NCBI RefSeq assembly: GCF_007183175.1 | Contig: NZ_AP019807.1 | Coordinates: 1,904,001-1,968,000 of the forward strand | Direction of reading: 5' to 3' | Length of the DNA stretch: 64,000 nt | DNA from: Microbulbifer sp. GL-2 | Lineage (GTDB): Bacteria; Pseudomonadota; Gammaproteobacteria; Pseudomonadales; Cellvibrionaceae | Shown: in pieces, positions 7,824-16,041 of the stretch | Numbering within the stretch: the stretch's first letter is position 1 | Layout of the letters: every line of letters begins with the position of its first letter | Notes under the pieces: generated by a model | Database searches by the model: none | The model's input: only the letters and a program-made list of their open reading frames with translations | What the model was told of the DNA's origin: nothing | Translations under genes and position numbers: made by a program

Positions 7824-9374
7824 TTAGAGGTGTGGCACAGTCAGGCTGGAGACCTTACTGCTGCTGTAAGGCACAGTGATGGTGTAGTTGGTGTCTTCCG
7901 GCTTCTTGTAAACAAGGCCCTGAGTATCAATGGCCATTACTACGCGGTGACCTGCCGGCACATCGTAGCTGGTGGTGAACAACTCAACATCAATCTTCTG
8001 CTTTTTGCCGGGTGCATCGGTACGCACGGTGATAGGGGCATGGGTGATCAGGCGGCCGAGACCGAATAGGCTGACATCGTAGAGATGTACATTCAGCTGA
8101 ACCTCTTCCTTGCTGGGCTCAATCCACATTTCCAATTTAGGGGCACCGCGGATCTGCAGGGTTTCTGACTGTCTCTGTGATTTGTACTCAATGGCATAGT
8201 AGCCGTTGATGGCCATCATCGGTGCGTAAACTGGGATGCCGAAACCTTCAAGGGCATCGGAAACCAGCGGGATGCCAGTACCGGCAAAGGTGTCCCAGCC
8301 CCCGTGGAATTCATTACTCCAGTTCCAGCCGTCGTACTTGCCGCTTTCCATGCCGCCGCTGTTAAACATGGTAAAGCGTGGCTGCAGGTACCAGGTGGTG
8401 CTCTCTTGAGTAACTGGGTAGTCCTCGTAGTGCTCCAACTCATTGCTGATGCGTACGGTCATGTCCACCTTAGGTTCGCGGTCGATACCATTGTCTTCGC
8501 CCTTCAGGTGGTGATCGAACCAGCGGAAACTGGTGGACCAGATATGTCCGTCGTTGCCGGTGAGGGTTTCTGTAATGGCGTGGGTGCCAGGATTCAGCAT
8601 TAGCTTTTTGGGTCCCTCAAGCAGGGAGTAAAAGTCTGTCATGCTGTTGGGCTTAAACAGGTAGTCAGCAAAGTTATTCGAAACAAGCACAGCGGTGCCG
8701 TTTTTATTGAGCTCATCAATGTAGCTGACAGCTGAGCGTTTAGCACCGAACTCGATAACCTGCTCCAGATTCTGGCCGCTGCGCAGGTCATCCCAGACTT
8801 GCTCCAACTCGGCTTCTTTATCAAAAGCGGTAGTCACGAGCAGGCTGCCCCAAACCAGGTTAACAGTTTCATTGGGGTAGAGCGCTTCAACCACATCAGC
8901 CCAGCCGGACAGAGCGGCTACGGCATCGACGCGGGGATCTTGTGCCGCGCTCAGCAGGGAAATACCGCCCCCATAGGAAATACCGGCCATGCCCAGTTTG
9001 CCCACTGAGTAATTGGATTCGAGCCAGTCGATCAGTACGCCCACATCGGCGATGCTATTTTCACCGGCTACGTCTACCAGACCACCCGAGTGGCCAAAGC
9101 CGCGGGTGGAGTAGCTCAATACCAGATAGCCATTTTCCGCCAGCTCTTTGGCTTGGAAATGGTATTGGCGCTTCTCCAGCCCCCAGCTATTGGTGAAGAT
9201 GACAGTGGGGTAGCCCTCTGCCGGTGCAGGGGTTTCCGGTACGAACAAGTTAGCATCGAGCACAGTTCCATCAAAAGAGGTGATATCCAGGTCGGAAATA
9301 AATTCCGGTGCTGACCAGGCATGGGCTGACATCATGGCGCCGCCGAGCAGCGCCAGTAGTGGTGTGGTTTTCAT
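7824..9374 (-). CDS. Secreted S15/CocE-like alpha/beta hydrolase (X-Pro dipeptidyl-peptidase-type)
   Basis: A 516-residue protein with a signal peptide (MKTTPLLALLGG ... AWSA). It has an alpha/beta-hydrolase core with the nucleophile elbow GISYGGG (Ser133) and a preceding STRGFGHSGG segment. The C-terminal part resembles the X-Pro dipeptidyl-peptidase jelly-roll region seen in S15 peptidases and cocaine-esterase-like enzymes. The substrate could be a proline-containing peptide or an ester. I chose the ATG at 9374 because GAGAG lies about eight bases upstream and the signal peptide starts there; an ATG 18 bases earlier would push five charged or polar residues in front of it. It is divergent from the HEXXH protein and upstream of the M1 lipoprotein, in a cluster of exported peptidases. 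Confidence 0.8.
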   Translation of the reverse strand: MKTTPLLALLGGAMMSAHAWSAPEFISDLDITSFDGTVLDANLFVPETPAPAEGYPTVIFTNSWGLEKRQYHFQAKELAENGYLVLSYSTRGFGHSGGLVDVAGENSIADVGVLIDWLESNYSVGKLGMAGISYGGGISLLSAAQDPRVDAVAALSGWADVVEALYPNETVNLVWGSLLVTTAFDKEAELEQVWDDLRSGQNLEQVIEFGAKRSAVSYIDELNKNGTAVLVSNNFADYLFKPNSMTDFYSLLEGPKKLMLNPGTHAITETLTGNDGHIWSTSFRWFDHHLKGEDNGIDREPKVDMTVRISNELEHYEDYPVTQESTTWYLQPRFTMFNSGGMESGKYDGWNWSNEFHGGWDTFAGTGIPLVSDALEGFGIPVYAPMMAINGYYAIEYKSQRQSETLQIRGAPKLEMWIEPSKEEVQLNVHLYDVSLFGLGRLITHAPITVRTDAPGKKQKIDVELFTTSYDVPAGHRVVMAIDTQGLVYKKPEDTNYTITVPYSSSKVSSLTVPHL

Positions 9375-9700
9375 TATTGTTTCTCTCATCAAAGCAAATA
9401 ATTATTATTTTTTTGACCGTCCGTAGCAGAATGGTCAATAGCGCAATATATAGAAGCTGGCCTTCCTTTTGTATGCCAGCTGGAGCAAAAATGAGACGCC
9501 TGTCTCGCAGTTTGTCGCTATCCCCTCCGGTTTTTTTGTCATATCTCAAAGTAATATCCTGTCTGACCAGTCACGTGAAAATAGTGTAAGGGTGTTTTGT
9601 GATCAAATTGTTCTTTTTTTAATCAAGAAAAAACGGTAGTCTGTGTCTTTCACTGTTTGGCCATGGAGGGCTTCGGCAACAATGATTGGTGGCCCGAACT
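9375..9700. other. Divergent promoter region, no gene
   Basis: An AT-rich gap of about 325 bases between the divergent hydrolase and HEXXH-protein genes. It must hold two promoters; I do not recognise a specific operator. Confidence 0.4.
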
Positions 9701-11203
9701 ATGGTTTCTCGCGCAGCTGTTTTTGTAGTATTTTTTTTCGGTATTGTGCTGACTGCCAATGCCGCTCCCCGCTATCTCGGTGAGGAAATTTGGTATGAGG
9801 TAGATAGTGAAAACTTCCGTGTAATAACCGATGGCGATCCCACTGCGGTAAAAACCCTGGTCGCAGATTTGGAACGCTATCGAGCAGTAGCCACAAAGTT
9901 ATTGGAAGTGGACCCGAATAGTCCGAAGCTCACCATTTACGCTGCGGGTGACCGTGAAACCTATGCCGGTTTGGTAGGCGCGGAGCTTGCTGAAATGACT
10001 AACGGCCTTTTCGATACTCCTGCAGAAGGCAGCTATGCCCTGGTAAACCTCGATGGCCGCAGTGTAAAGAAGCAGCTAAAAGCTCGCGAATTCCTTTTCC
10101 ACGAGTACACCCACTTCCTTTCTTATAACGGCAATACGACACATTTCCCCTATTGGTACAGTGAGGGTTTTGCTGAATTTATGGCGACCATGTCCTTTCC
10201 CAAGAAAGGCCGCTATGAACTGGGTGAAATACCGCAGGAGCGCGCTCAGACTCTTATGTATGCAGGTTTGATGCCCCTAAAACAGCTGTTGCGCTCAACC
10301 GTATATAACACCGATGCAGAGGAGAAGGCCGATGTCTATGCCAGTGGTTGGTTGTTATCCCATTGGTTGATGATGGAAGGCGATAAGGCGGAAGAGTTTA
10401 AGCAGTTCGTTAAAGCCTACAACGATGGCGCTGACCCGGTGAAGTCACTGGAGAAAGCCCTGGGTATGTCGGTTAATGAACTTGAAAAGGAATATGTCGC
10501 CGCGTTTGATTCTGGTGAATACGAAGTGGTCAGTGGAGAAATACCCGCAGACTTTAAAGAAGCCAAGCCCAAAGTAAGGCGCTTGCCAAAGCGGGAGGCA
10601 GTTGACGTTCTGGCTAGCTTCATTGCCCAGTCCGGTTACAACCTGCAGGCACTGGATGACCTTATGACCTATGCATACCAAACTGGTATTTACAGTACTA
10701 AGCTGGCTGCCATCAAGGCCAGTGCAGATTTACGTATGGGGGACTTTCCCCAGGCCAGTCACCTGCTCGCCAGTGTGCCTCGCAAAGATCGTAATCAGCC
10801 ATGGTACCTCAGTGCACATGCCTGGTTGACAGTTAACCAACAGGCCACAGTTCCCAACAAAGCCCGTGATCTGCGTAGCTTAAAAAAAGCGCGTGAAGAG
10901 TTTAAATACCTGGTTGAGGAGGAGCCGCAAAATGCTTCTCACTGGTTTGGCCTAGCTATGGCTATGGAGATGTTGAATTACCCTCAGGAAGAGTACATGG
11001 AGAAGCTGGAGCAGGCTTACATTCGTGCGCCGCGCGAACTGCATATTGCCCAGTGGATGGCTGAAGAGCTCTACCAACAGAAAGATGTGGAATACTTTGC
11101 ACGGGTTGCAAAGCCGCTGATGTTTGAGCTTTCCAATGAGGAAGAGAGCAAGCAAATAAAAATGAGATTGGCGGAGCTACAGGGCAAACCTAAATCCATT
11201 TAG
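9701..11203 (+). CDS. Exported HEXXH metalloprotease-like protein (DUF1570-like) with TPR-like C-terminus
   Basis: About 500 residues. The N-terminal signal peptide (VFVVFFFGIVLTANAA) predicts export. A gluzincin-like zinc motif HEYTHFL (134-138) is followed by a candidate third ligand Glu in YSEGFAEF (about 155), as in DUF1570/M1-like peptidases. The C-terminal half is helical, with repeated A..L..A patterns that could be tetratricopeptide-like (KAREEFKYLVEEEPQNASHW, then LEQAYIRAPRELHIAQ). The start is the ATG at 9701 with GGTGG eight bases upstream; a TTG at 9686 would add five residues before the signal peptide. It is probably a periplasmic or secreted peptidase; substrate unknown. The next hairpin terminates it. 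Confidence 0.7.
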   Translation: MVSRAAVFVVFFFGIVLTANAAPRYLGEEIWYEVDSENFRVITDGDPTAVKTLVADLERYRAVATKLLEVDPNSPKLTIYAAGDRETYAGLVGAELAEMTNGLFDTPAEGSYALVNLDGRSVKKQLKAREFLFHEYTHFLSYNGNTTHFPYWYSEGFAEFMATMSFPKKGRYELGEIPQERAQTLMYAGLMPLKQLLRSTVYNTDAEEKADVYASGWLLSHWLMMEGDKAEEFKQFVKAYNDGADPVKSLEKALGMSVNELEKEYVAAFDSGEYEVVSGEIPADFKEAKPKVRRLPKREAVDVLASFIAQSGYNLQALDDLMTYAYQTGIYSTKLAAIKASADLRMGDFPQASHLLASVPRKDRNQPWYLSAHAWLTVNQQATVPNKARDLRSLKKAREEFKYLVEEEPQNASHWFGLAMAMEMLNYPQEEYMEKLEQAYIRAPRELHIAQWMAEELYQQKDVEYFARVAKPLMFELSNEEESKQIKMRLAELQGKPKSI

Positions 11204-11282
11204 TAACAATAAGAGGCTCATCTAATAAGAGAAGGCTTGTCACTTCATGTAAGAGACAACCTACAGTCGCCAACGTATATTT

Positions 11283-11315
11283 GCCCGGCAATTGATTTTG
11301 CCGGGCTTTTTTTTT
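11283..11315 (+). terminator. Rho-independent terminator
   Basis: A 9-bp GC-rich stem GCCCGGCAA/TTGCCGGGC (11283-11291, 11298-11306) with a six-base loop and nine T residues, 80 bases after the HEXXH-protein stop. Confidence 0.92.
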
Positions 11316-11431
11316 GGGGGGATACATTCCATTAAAGCTGGTACGATTTTCTCAACAGCGGTCATTCCAAATAGCGAAGTGCCAACTGTTACCAGGGGTG
11401 TCACTTCCAATAAAAAATAAAAAGGTGCACT

Positions 11432-13624
11432 GTGCACAGTAGACAGTTTTTTGTTTTCCTTATACTGATTTCACTGCTCCTGCTTTCAGGCTGCGAAAAG
11501 CGGCAAGTACCTACTGGAAACAGTACCGATATTGTTCTTGTAGCTCCCGAACCATCGGCGCCGGAGCAGCAACCGGAATTGCCCAAAGTCCCGGTTTTTG
11601 AAAACTATGTGGAACTGGGGGATTTGCCCGCGCTGAGGGAGCGGGGCACCTTGCGTCTGCTTGCGCCGAGAGGTCCTCAAGAGAGCTCCCTGCCACGAGA
11701 GGGGTTACCGGTGTTCGAGTGGAGGCAGCTCGCAGAAAAGTTCGCTCGCAGCCGAGGGTTGCAACCTCAGTGGGTATATGTGGATAACTTCGCACAGCTG
11801 ATCCCCGCACTTACCGAAGGCCGCGGTGATGTGATTGCCAGCAACTTTTCCCGCACCGGAGAGCGACAAGCCCTGGTTTCCTTTACTCGCCCCCTGCAAT
11901 TTGTCAGTGAATTGTTGATAACCCGGCGGGATATGGAAACTCAGCCAATGTCCAGCCGGCCACTACAGGTTGTCGTGAGACGTGGCAGTGCTTTTGCGGA
12001 AACCTTGACTCACAGTGTAGATGAACAGAGTTTTGAAATTGACTACCTGGATGGACCTGTAGAAAATGAGGAGCTACTCGCTGCGGTGGCTGCGGGAAAG
12101 TACTCAGCGACCATTATTGACAGCAATCTGGCCGGTGCGCTTTTACCAGCCTATCCACAGCTTGCCAGCAGTTCCAGGCTCAATTCTGAACGGGCAATCG
12201 CCTGGGCAGTACGCCGTGACTCTATATCCCTCCGGCGGGAACTGAATGAGTTTTTTACCGCCGAACTGGTACTGGCCAGTCAAAGTCGTGAGCAGCCGTT
12301 GAGAAATTGGCAGCAGATCTTAGAAAGTGGAACCCTCAGAGTTCTCACGCGTAATCACCCCGCCTCTTACTTTATCTGGCGTGGAGAGTTGATGGGTTTT
12401 GATTACGACTTACTGAAAAAATTTGCCAGTGATCACAAGTTGCGCCTCAGTATGATTGTTCCAGACTCGGAAATGGGTTTGGCCGAGGCGCTACAGAAGG
12501 GAATGGGGGATATGATTGCGGCATCCCTCACAATCACCGAGAGTCGACGCCAGCAAGGGCTGGTATTTTCCAGGCCTTATATGACCGTCAAGGAGCTGCT
12601 GGTGGCTGAGCCCCAGGCCGCTACCGAGAATAATAACCTGCCCTTGGAAGAGCTACTTGCGGGGCAGACTGTAGCGATAAACCCACAAACCAGTTATCAC
12701 GACAGCTTATTGAAATTATTGCAGGAGCAGCATGCGCAGGATCGGGTACCGCTGCAAATCCAGCGCCTTGAGGGAGCTACCACTGAGTTTTTGATTGACG
12801 CGGTAGCCAGTGGTGCTTTCCCCTTTACCATTGCCGACTCCCACTTGGTGGCAATTGAAAGCACTTACCGCGATGATTTTAGGGTAGTGGGTGAACTTCC
12901 AGGTGATCGTGAAATCGCCTGGGCAGTGCGCATGGGGCAGTCCGGATTATTGGAACAATTGAATAGGTTTTTGAAAAAACACAATCGTGACCTCTTTTTT
13001 AATGTCACTTATAACAAGTACTTTAAAGAAAGGAAGCGTATTCTTCGGCATCAGGGGCAGCGCCTGCGCAATACAGATGTGTTATCACCCTTCGATCCTT
13101 TAGTCCAAAAACATACGCGGAATAGCGACCGGGATTGGCGCATGGTGGTAGCGCAAATGTATCAGGAAAGCCAGTTTAATCCAAAGGCACGCTCTTTTGC
13201 CGGAGCTCAAGGACTGATGCAGGTATTACCGCGAACGGCAAGCCAACTGGGTATTAGTAATCTCTATGAACCTGACAATGCAATTCGTGCGGGAGTTTCC
13301 TATCTCGACTGGTTGGACCAGCGCTTTCCACAGAAACTGCCTCTGGAACAAAAAATATATTTCACCCTGGCTGCTTACAATGCGGGGCACGGCCATGTAC
13401 GGGATGCCAGAAACCTAGCCCAGAATCTGGAACTGGATCCAGATCAATGGTTTGGCCATGTCGAAGAGGCTATGTTGCTATTGTCGCAACCTGAATACTA
13501 CCGGAAAAGCCGTTTTGGCTATGTGCGTGGTCGGGAGCCGGTAAATTATGTGCGGGAGATTAGGGATAGGTATATTGGATATTTAGGTATTGAGCGCAAT
13601 CAATACTATTTGAATGCTAACTGA
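11432..13624 (+). CDS. MltF-like lytic transglycosylase lipoprotein with two solute-binding domains
   Basis: 730 residues: a lipoprotein signal ending at LLLSGC (Cys21), two successive bacterial family 3 solute-binding modules (about 70-280 and 298-520), and a C-terminal SLT lytic transglycosylase domain (about 555-700). The second module is closest to the MltF type (GTLRVLTRNHPASYF, MGFDYDLLKKFA, DMIAASLTIT). The catalytic Glu579 lies in MYQESQFNP, followed by GAQGLMQVLP and AAYNAGHGHV. MltF of E. coli has one solute-binding module and is about 520 residues, so this protein carries an extra sensor. It should cleave the MurNAc-GlcNAc bond of peptidoglycan from the outer membrane, perhaps gated by muropeptides or amino acids. 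The start is GTG at 11432 after AAAGGTG. Confidence 0.88.
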   Translation: MHSRQFFVFLILISLLLLSGCEKRQVPTGNSTDIVLVAPEPSAPEQQPELPKVPVFENYVELGDLPALRERGTLRLLAPRGPQESSLPREGLPVFEWRQLAEKFARSRGLQPQWVYVDNFAQLIPALTEGRGDVIASNFSRTGERQALVSFTRPLQFVSELLITRRDMETQPMSSRPLQVVVRRGSAFAETLTHSVDEQSFEIDYLDGPVENEELLAAVAAGKYSATIIDSNLAGALLPAYPQLASSSRLNSERAIAWAVRRDSISLRRELNEFFTAELVLASQSREQPLRNWQQILESGTLRVLTRNHPASYFIWRGELMGFDYDLLKKFASDHKLRLSMIVPDSEMGLAEALQKGMGDMIAASLTITESRRQQGLVFSRPYMTVKELLVAEPQAATENNNLPLEELLAGQTVAINPQTSYHDSLLKLLQEQHAQDRVPLQIQRLEGATTEFLIDAVASGAFPFTIADSHLVAIESTYRDDFRVVGELPGDREIAWAVRMGQSGLLEQLNRFLKKHNRDLFFNVTYNKYFKERKRILRHQGQRLRNTDVLSPFDPLVQKHTRNSDRDWRMVVAQMYQESQFNPKARSFAGAQGLMQVLPRTASQLGISNLYEPDNAIRAGVSYLDWLDQRFPQKLPLEQKIYFTLAAYNAGHGHVRDARNLAQNLELDPDQWFGHVEEAMLLLSQPEYYRKSRFGYVRGREPVNYVREIRDRYIGYLGIERNQYYLNAN

Positions 13625-13652
13625 TATCTCCCAAACTCCCAGTAGTAGCAAA

Positions 13653-14027
13653 TTATGCCATCGCCGCTGTTGCTTCAATTTCTATTTTAAGGTCCTCGTG
13701 TACGAGACTAGAAACTTCCACAAGTGAGCAGGCCGGATATTCGTTGTCGTAAAAGGCAAATAACTCCTCGCGAATAATACTAAGCTTGTCTACGTCTTTT
13801 ATAAATATTGTAATTTTAATCAAGTCGGACTTGGTGCGCCCCTCGTAAGAGAGCACTTTCTCTAATTGAGAAAGCACTTCGTGGATTTGTTTTGTTATAT
13901 CTTCCGTCTGAGCGTCCGTGCCCATAGCTACTAATCCTGATATGTAAAGACAATTTTCATGAATGACGGCATGAGACATTGGACCTTTCGCTACAGGCAG
14001 GAAGGGGTAATTTCTTCTGATTAGCAT
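13653..14027 (-). CDS. RidA/YjgF-family protein lacking the catalytic arginine
   Basis: 124 residues, the usual size of the Rid superfamily, which forms trimers. RidA proper hydrolyses 2-aminoacrylate and other enamines/imines. The fold signature is visible in LYISGLVAMG, KVLSYEGRTKSDLIKITIFI and DLKIEIEATA. In RidA a conserved Arg (Arg105 in E. coli) sits in PARS..V and is needed for deaminase activity; here the segment is YPACSLVEV, with Cys100 in that place. The conserved Glu (118) remains. It is probably one of the Rid subfamilies (Rid4-7-like) without classical deaminase activity, with unknown ligand. It lies 26 bases after the kelch protein on the same strand and may be co-transcribed with it. 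Confidence 0.85.
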   Translation of the reverse strand: MLIRRNYPFLPVAKGPMSHAVIHENCLYISGLVAMGTDAQTEDITKQIHEVLSQLEKVLSYEGRTKSDLIKITIFIKDVDKLSIIREELFAFYDNEYPACSLVEVSSLVHEDLKIEIEATAAMA

Positions 14028-14053
14028 AGTTTTACTTCTAGGATTGAAAAAAA

Positions 14054-15106
14054 TTAATAGTTCCAGCTTAATTGGATCATGGAGGAGAGTGTATCCTGAG
14101 GGCCAACTTTAGCGGCGCCACCAATAATATAGAGAATATCACCGATAGTCACGGCACCGTGACCATGTCGTGTCTTAATAAGCTTAGCTTCCCTCCTCCA
14201 GAGATCACTGATGGGGTTATAACTCCAAATGGCACTGGATACACTTCCTGTCCTCCAGTTTCCATTTGGACCGAAAGCCTCGCCTCCAGTAACGATGATT
14301 TTTCCATTGAGTGGCGTCGCGGTGAGTCCGGCAAGTGCTTGTGGCATTGGCCGTATCTTTTCCCACTTATCCAGGCTGGGGTCATAAACTTCGGCAAAAG
14401 AGAGGTTTCTGGCTTTCCTTGTATTGTTGCCGATCTGGCGACCACCAATGACATATATCCTGTCATTCAGTACTGTTCCAGCGGCTGAGTTCCGGTTGAT
14501 AGTGGCCGGGGCTGCTGTTTCCCAATCGTTGTTGCCTATTAAAATATAATGTTTTTTTGTATCAATATTTTTGGAATGATTATTGGGGGATTTTCCACCA
14601 ATAACATGAATGTCGTCGGAAATACTGGCATATATGCTTTCGGCTACAGGGGTTGGAAGCGGAGGTGCCGGCTTCCACTCACTGACATTTCTAGAAAGCC
14701 TGTAAACTGTAGCCCTGGCTTGCCAGGCATTGCCTTTTTCTCCGTGGAAGCCACCAAGTCCGTACAGGTAATGGGAATTTGCTGCCATACCAAGATGGTG
14801 TCTGGCTTCTGGGAGTGCGGGGCCATTTCTCCAGGTTAATGTTTTCGGTGAAAAAATATAGCTATGACTCGAAGGAGATAGACCAAAAAATATTGGCTTG
14901 GGAGAGGGAATAAATCCCCCGCTAATATAAATTTCATCAGAAAAGACAGCAGGATATATTTCCTGAATGGGAGTTGCGAGGTCAGGCAAGCTTGATAAAC
15001 ATAAGTCTGGACTTTCTCGCGCAGTTTTAGCCGCGCTAGAGGTTCCACTAATTAAAAGTGGTGCCATTCCGGAAAGTTTTAGAAAATTTCTTCTGGATAT
15101 TTCCAT
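14054..15106 (-). CDS. Tat-exported kelch-repeat beta-propeller protein
   Basis: 350 residues. The N-terminus carries a twin-arginine signal (SRRNFLKLSGMAPLLISG). About six kelch repeats follow, each with a hydrophobic strand ending in a double Gly: IYISGG, LYGLGG, IHVIGG, IYVIGG, IIVTGG, LYIIGG. That is enough for a six-bladed propeller. Tat export implies folding in the cytoplasm. Related exported kelch proteins include the sialic-acid mutarotase NanM, but no sialic-acid genes are nearby, so I give no function. Codon and base use are more AT-rich than in the neighbours. It is flanked on the same strand by a GNAT acetyltransferase (upstream) and a Rid protein (downstream). Confidence 0.8.
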   Translation of the reverse strand: MEISRRNFLKLSGMAPLLISGTSSAAKTARESPDLCLSSLPDLATPIQEIYPAVFSDEIYISGGFIPSPKPIFFGLSPSSHSYIFSPKTLTWRNGPALPEARHHLGMAANSHYLYGLGGFHGEKGNAWQARATVYRLSRNVSEWKPAPPLPTPVAESIYASISDDIHVIGGKSPNNHSKNIDTKKHYILIGNNDWETAAPATINRNSAAGTVLNDRIYVIGGRQIGNNTRKARNLSFAEVYDPSLDKWEKIRPMPQALAGLTATPLNGKIIVTGGEAFGPNGNWRTGSVSSAIWSYNPISDLWRREAKLIKTRHGHGAVTIGDILYIIGGAAKVGPQDTLSSMIQLSWNY

Positions 15107-15147
15107 TTTTTGAAGGCTCTCTTAAACTGTTATGGTTTTTTATTTAA

Positions 15148-15609
15148 CTAGATTGTTTTTGTAAAAAACAAACTGTGAGGGTCTTCTTTGTAGTTTGAAA
15201 AAGAGCTGCAAGGTTTAAAACCATATTGCCGATAAAGTGCAACTGCGGGAGTAAAAGGTTCACTGCTGCCAGTTTCCAGCTTAACTTCATTATAATTCCT
15301 TAGCTTTGCTTCTTGTAGAATCTCTTCTAGAATTGCCCTGGCAACGCCTTTGCGCAAAAATAGTTGGTTTGTTTTCATGGATTTGATCTCACCCAGAGAT
15401 GTTGAGATCTCTTTGAGAGCCCCGCAGCCCGCGATAACGCCATTGATTCGAGCAGCCCAGAAAGTGATTGTTGAATCCTTCAGGCTATTAGGTTTTAGGG
15501 CATGAACGCTTTCTGGAGGAGAGTGTTGGTACATTTCCTTCAGGTGGGACTCCAGTAGTGCACTTATAGAGCCATCAGATAAATCATCTTTTTGTACTAC
15601 AATCTTCAT
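15148..15609 (-). CDS. GNAT-family N-acetyltransferase
   Basis: A 153-residue single-domain GNAT enzyme that would transfer acetyl from acetyl-CoA to an amine. The acetyl-CoA pyrophosphate loop is visible as FLRKGVARAILEEIL (Q/R-x-x-G-x-A type). Motif B follows as KLETGSSEPFTPAVALYRQYGF. It resembles a widespread group of small bacterial GNATs with the LETG...AF.PA..LY pattern and no fixed substrate. It lies 41 bases upstream of the kelch gene on the same strand, and the stretch is AT-rich, so the three genes 13653-15609 may have arrived together. Confidence 0.82.
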   Translation of the reverse strand: MKIVVQKDDLSDGSISALLESHLKEMYQHSPPESVHALKPNSLKDSTITFWAARINGVIAGCGALKEISTSLGEIKSMKTNQLFLRKGVARAILEEILQEAKLRNYNEVKLETGSSEPFTPAVALYRQYGFKPCSSFSNYKEDPHSLFFTKTI

Positions 15610-15951
15610 TTCATAATGCCTTTAATTTTACTGGTTGAATATTGGCATAGTTGGTTTGTTGATATGAATGAATTTTAATGAATTTCTAGCATATTTGGAA
15701 TTGTGCTATCCCCATTATGAAAAGGGGCGCGTATGGATATTTGCTCGAGAGTGAAGCTGGATGATGGTTTTTCAGTCTGCTATTTTAGATTAAATTTTTA
15801 TGGGTGGGGCCTCCGTAAAATTCGAAAGCTGAAGGGAAGGAAAGGTGATATTTATTTTTGGGTATATTTTTCTGATAAATGCCTGTATTAAATAATGGAT
15901 TTATTTCAATTTAAGTGTATCTGATAATTTACAGCGACAATCATTAAGAAA
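15610..15951. other. AT-rich intergenic region
   Basis: About 340 bases upstream of the GNAT gene. No coding frame or RNA gene recognised; presumably contains the promoter for the GNAT-kelch-Rid group. Confidence 0.35.
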
Positions 15952-16017
15952 AGGACCTAAGGGCCCTTAGAGATTTTCGTGATCTGGAATATTGCTAATA
16001 GATAGAGTAAAGGTCCT
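15952..16017 (-). terminator. Branched inverted repeat downstream of the second M1 peptidase
   Basis: AGGACCT (15952-15958) is the reverse complement of AGGTCCT (16011-16017). Overlapping the left arm is the perfect 14-base palindrome CTAAGGGCCCTTAG (15957-15970). On the minus strand the structure ends in TTTTCTT, as in a terminator for the gene ending at 16042. The long spacer makes this tentative. Confidence 0.35.
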
Positions 16018-16041
16018 GATGCTGTATTTTGCATGTAAAGA

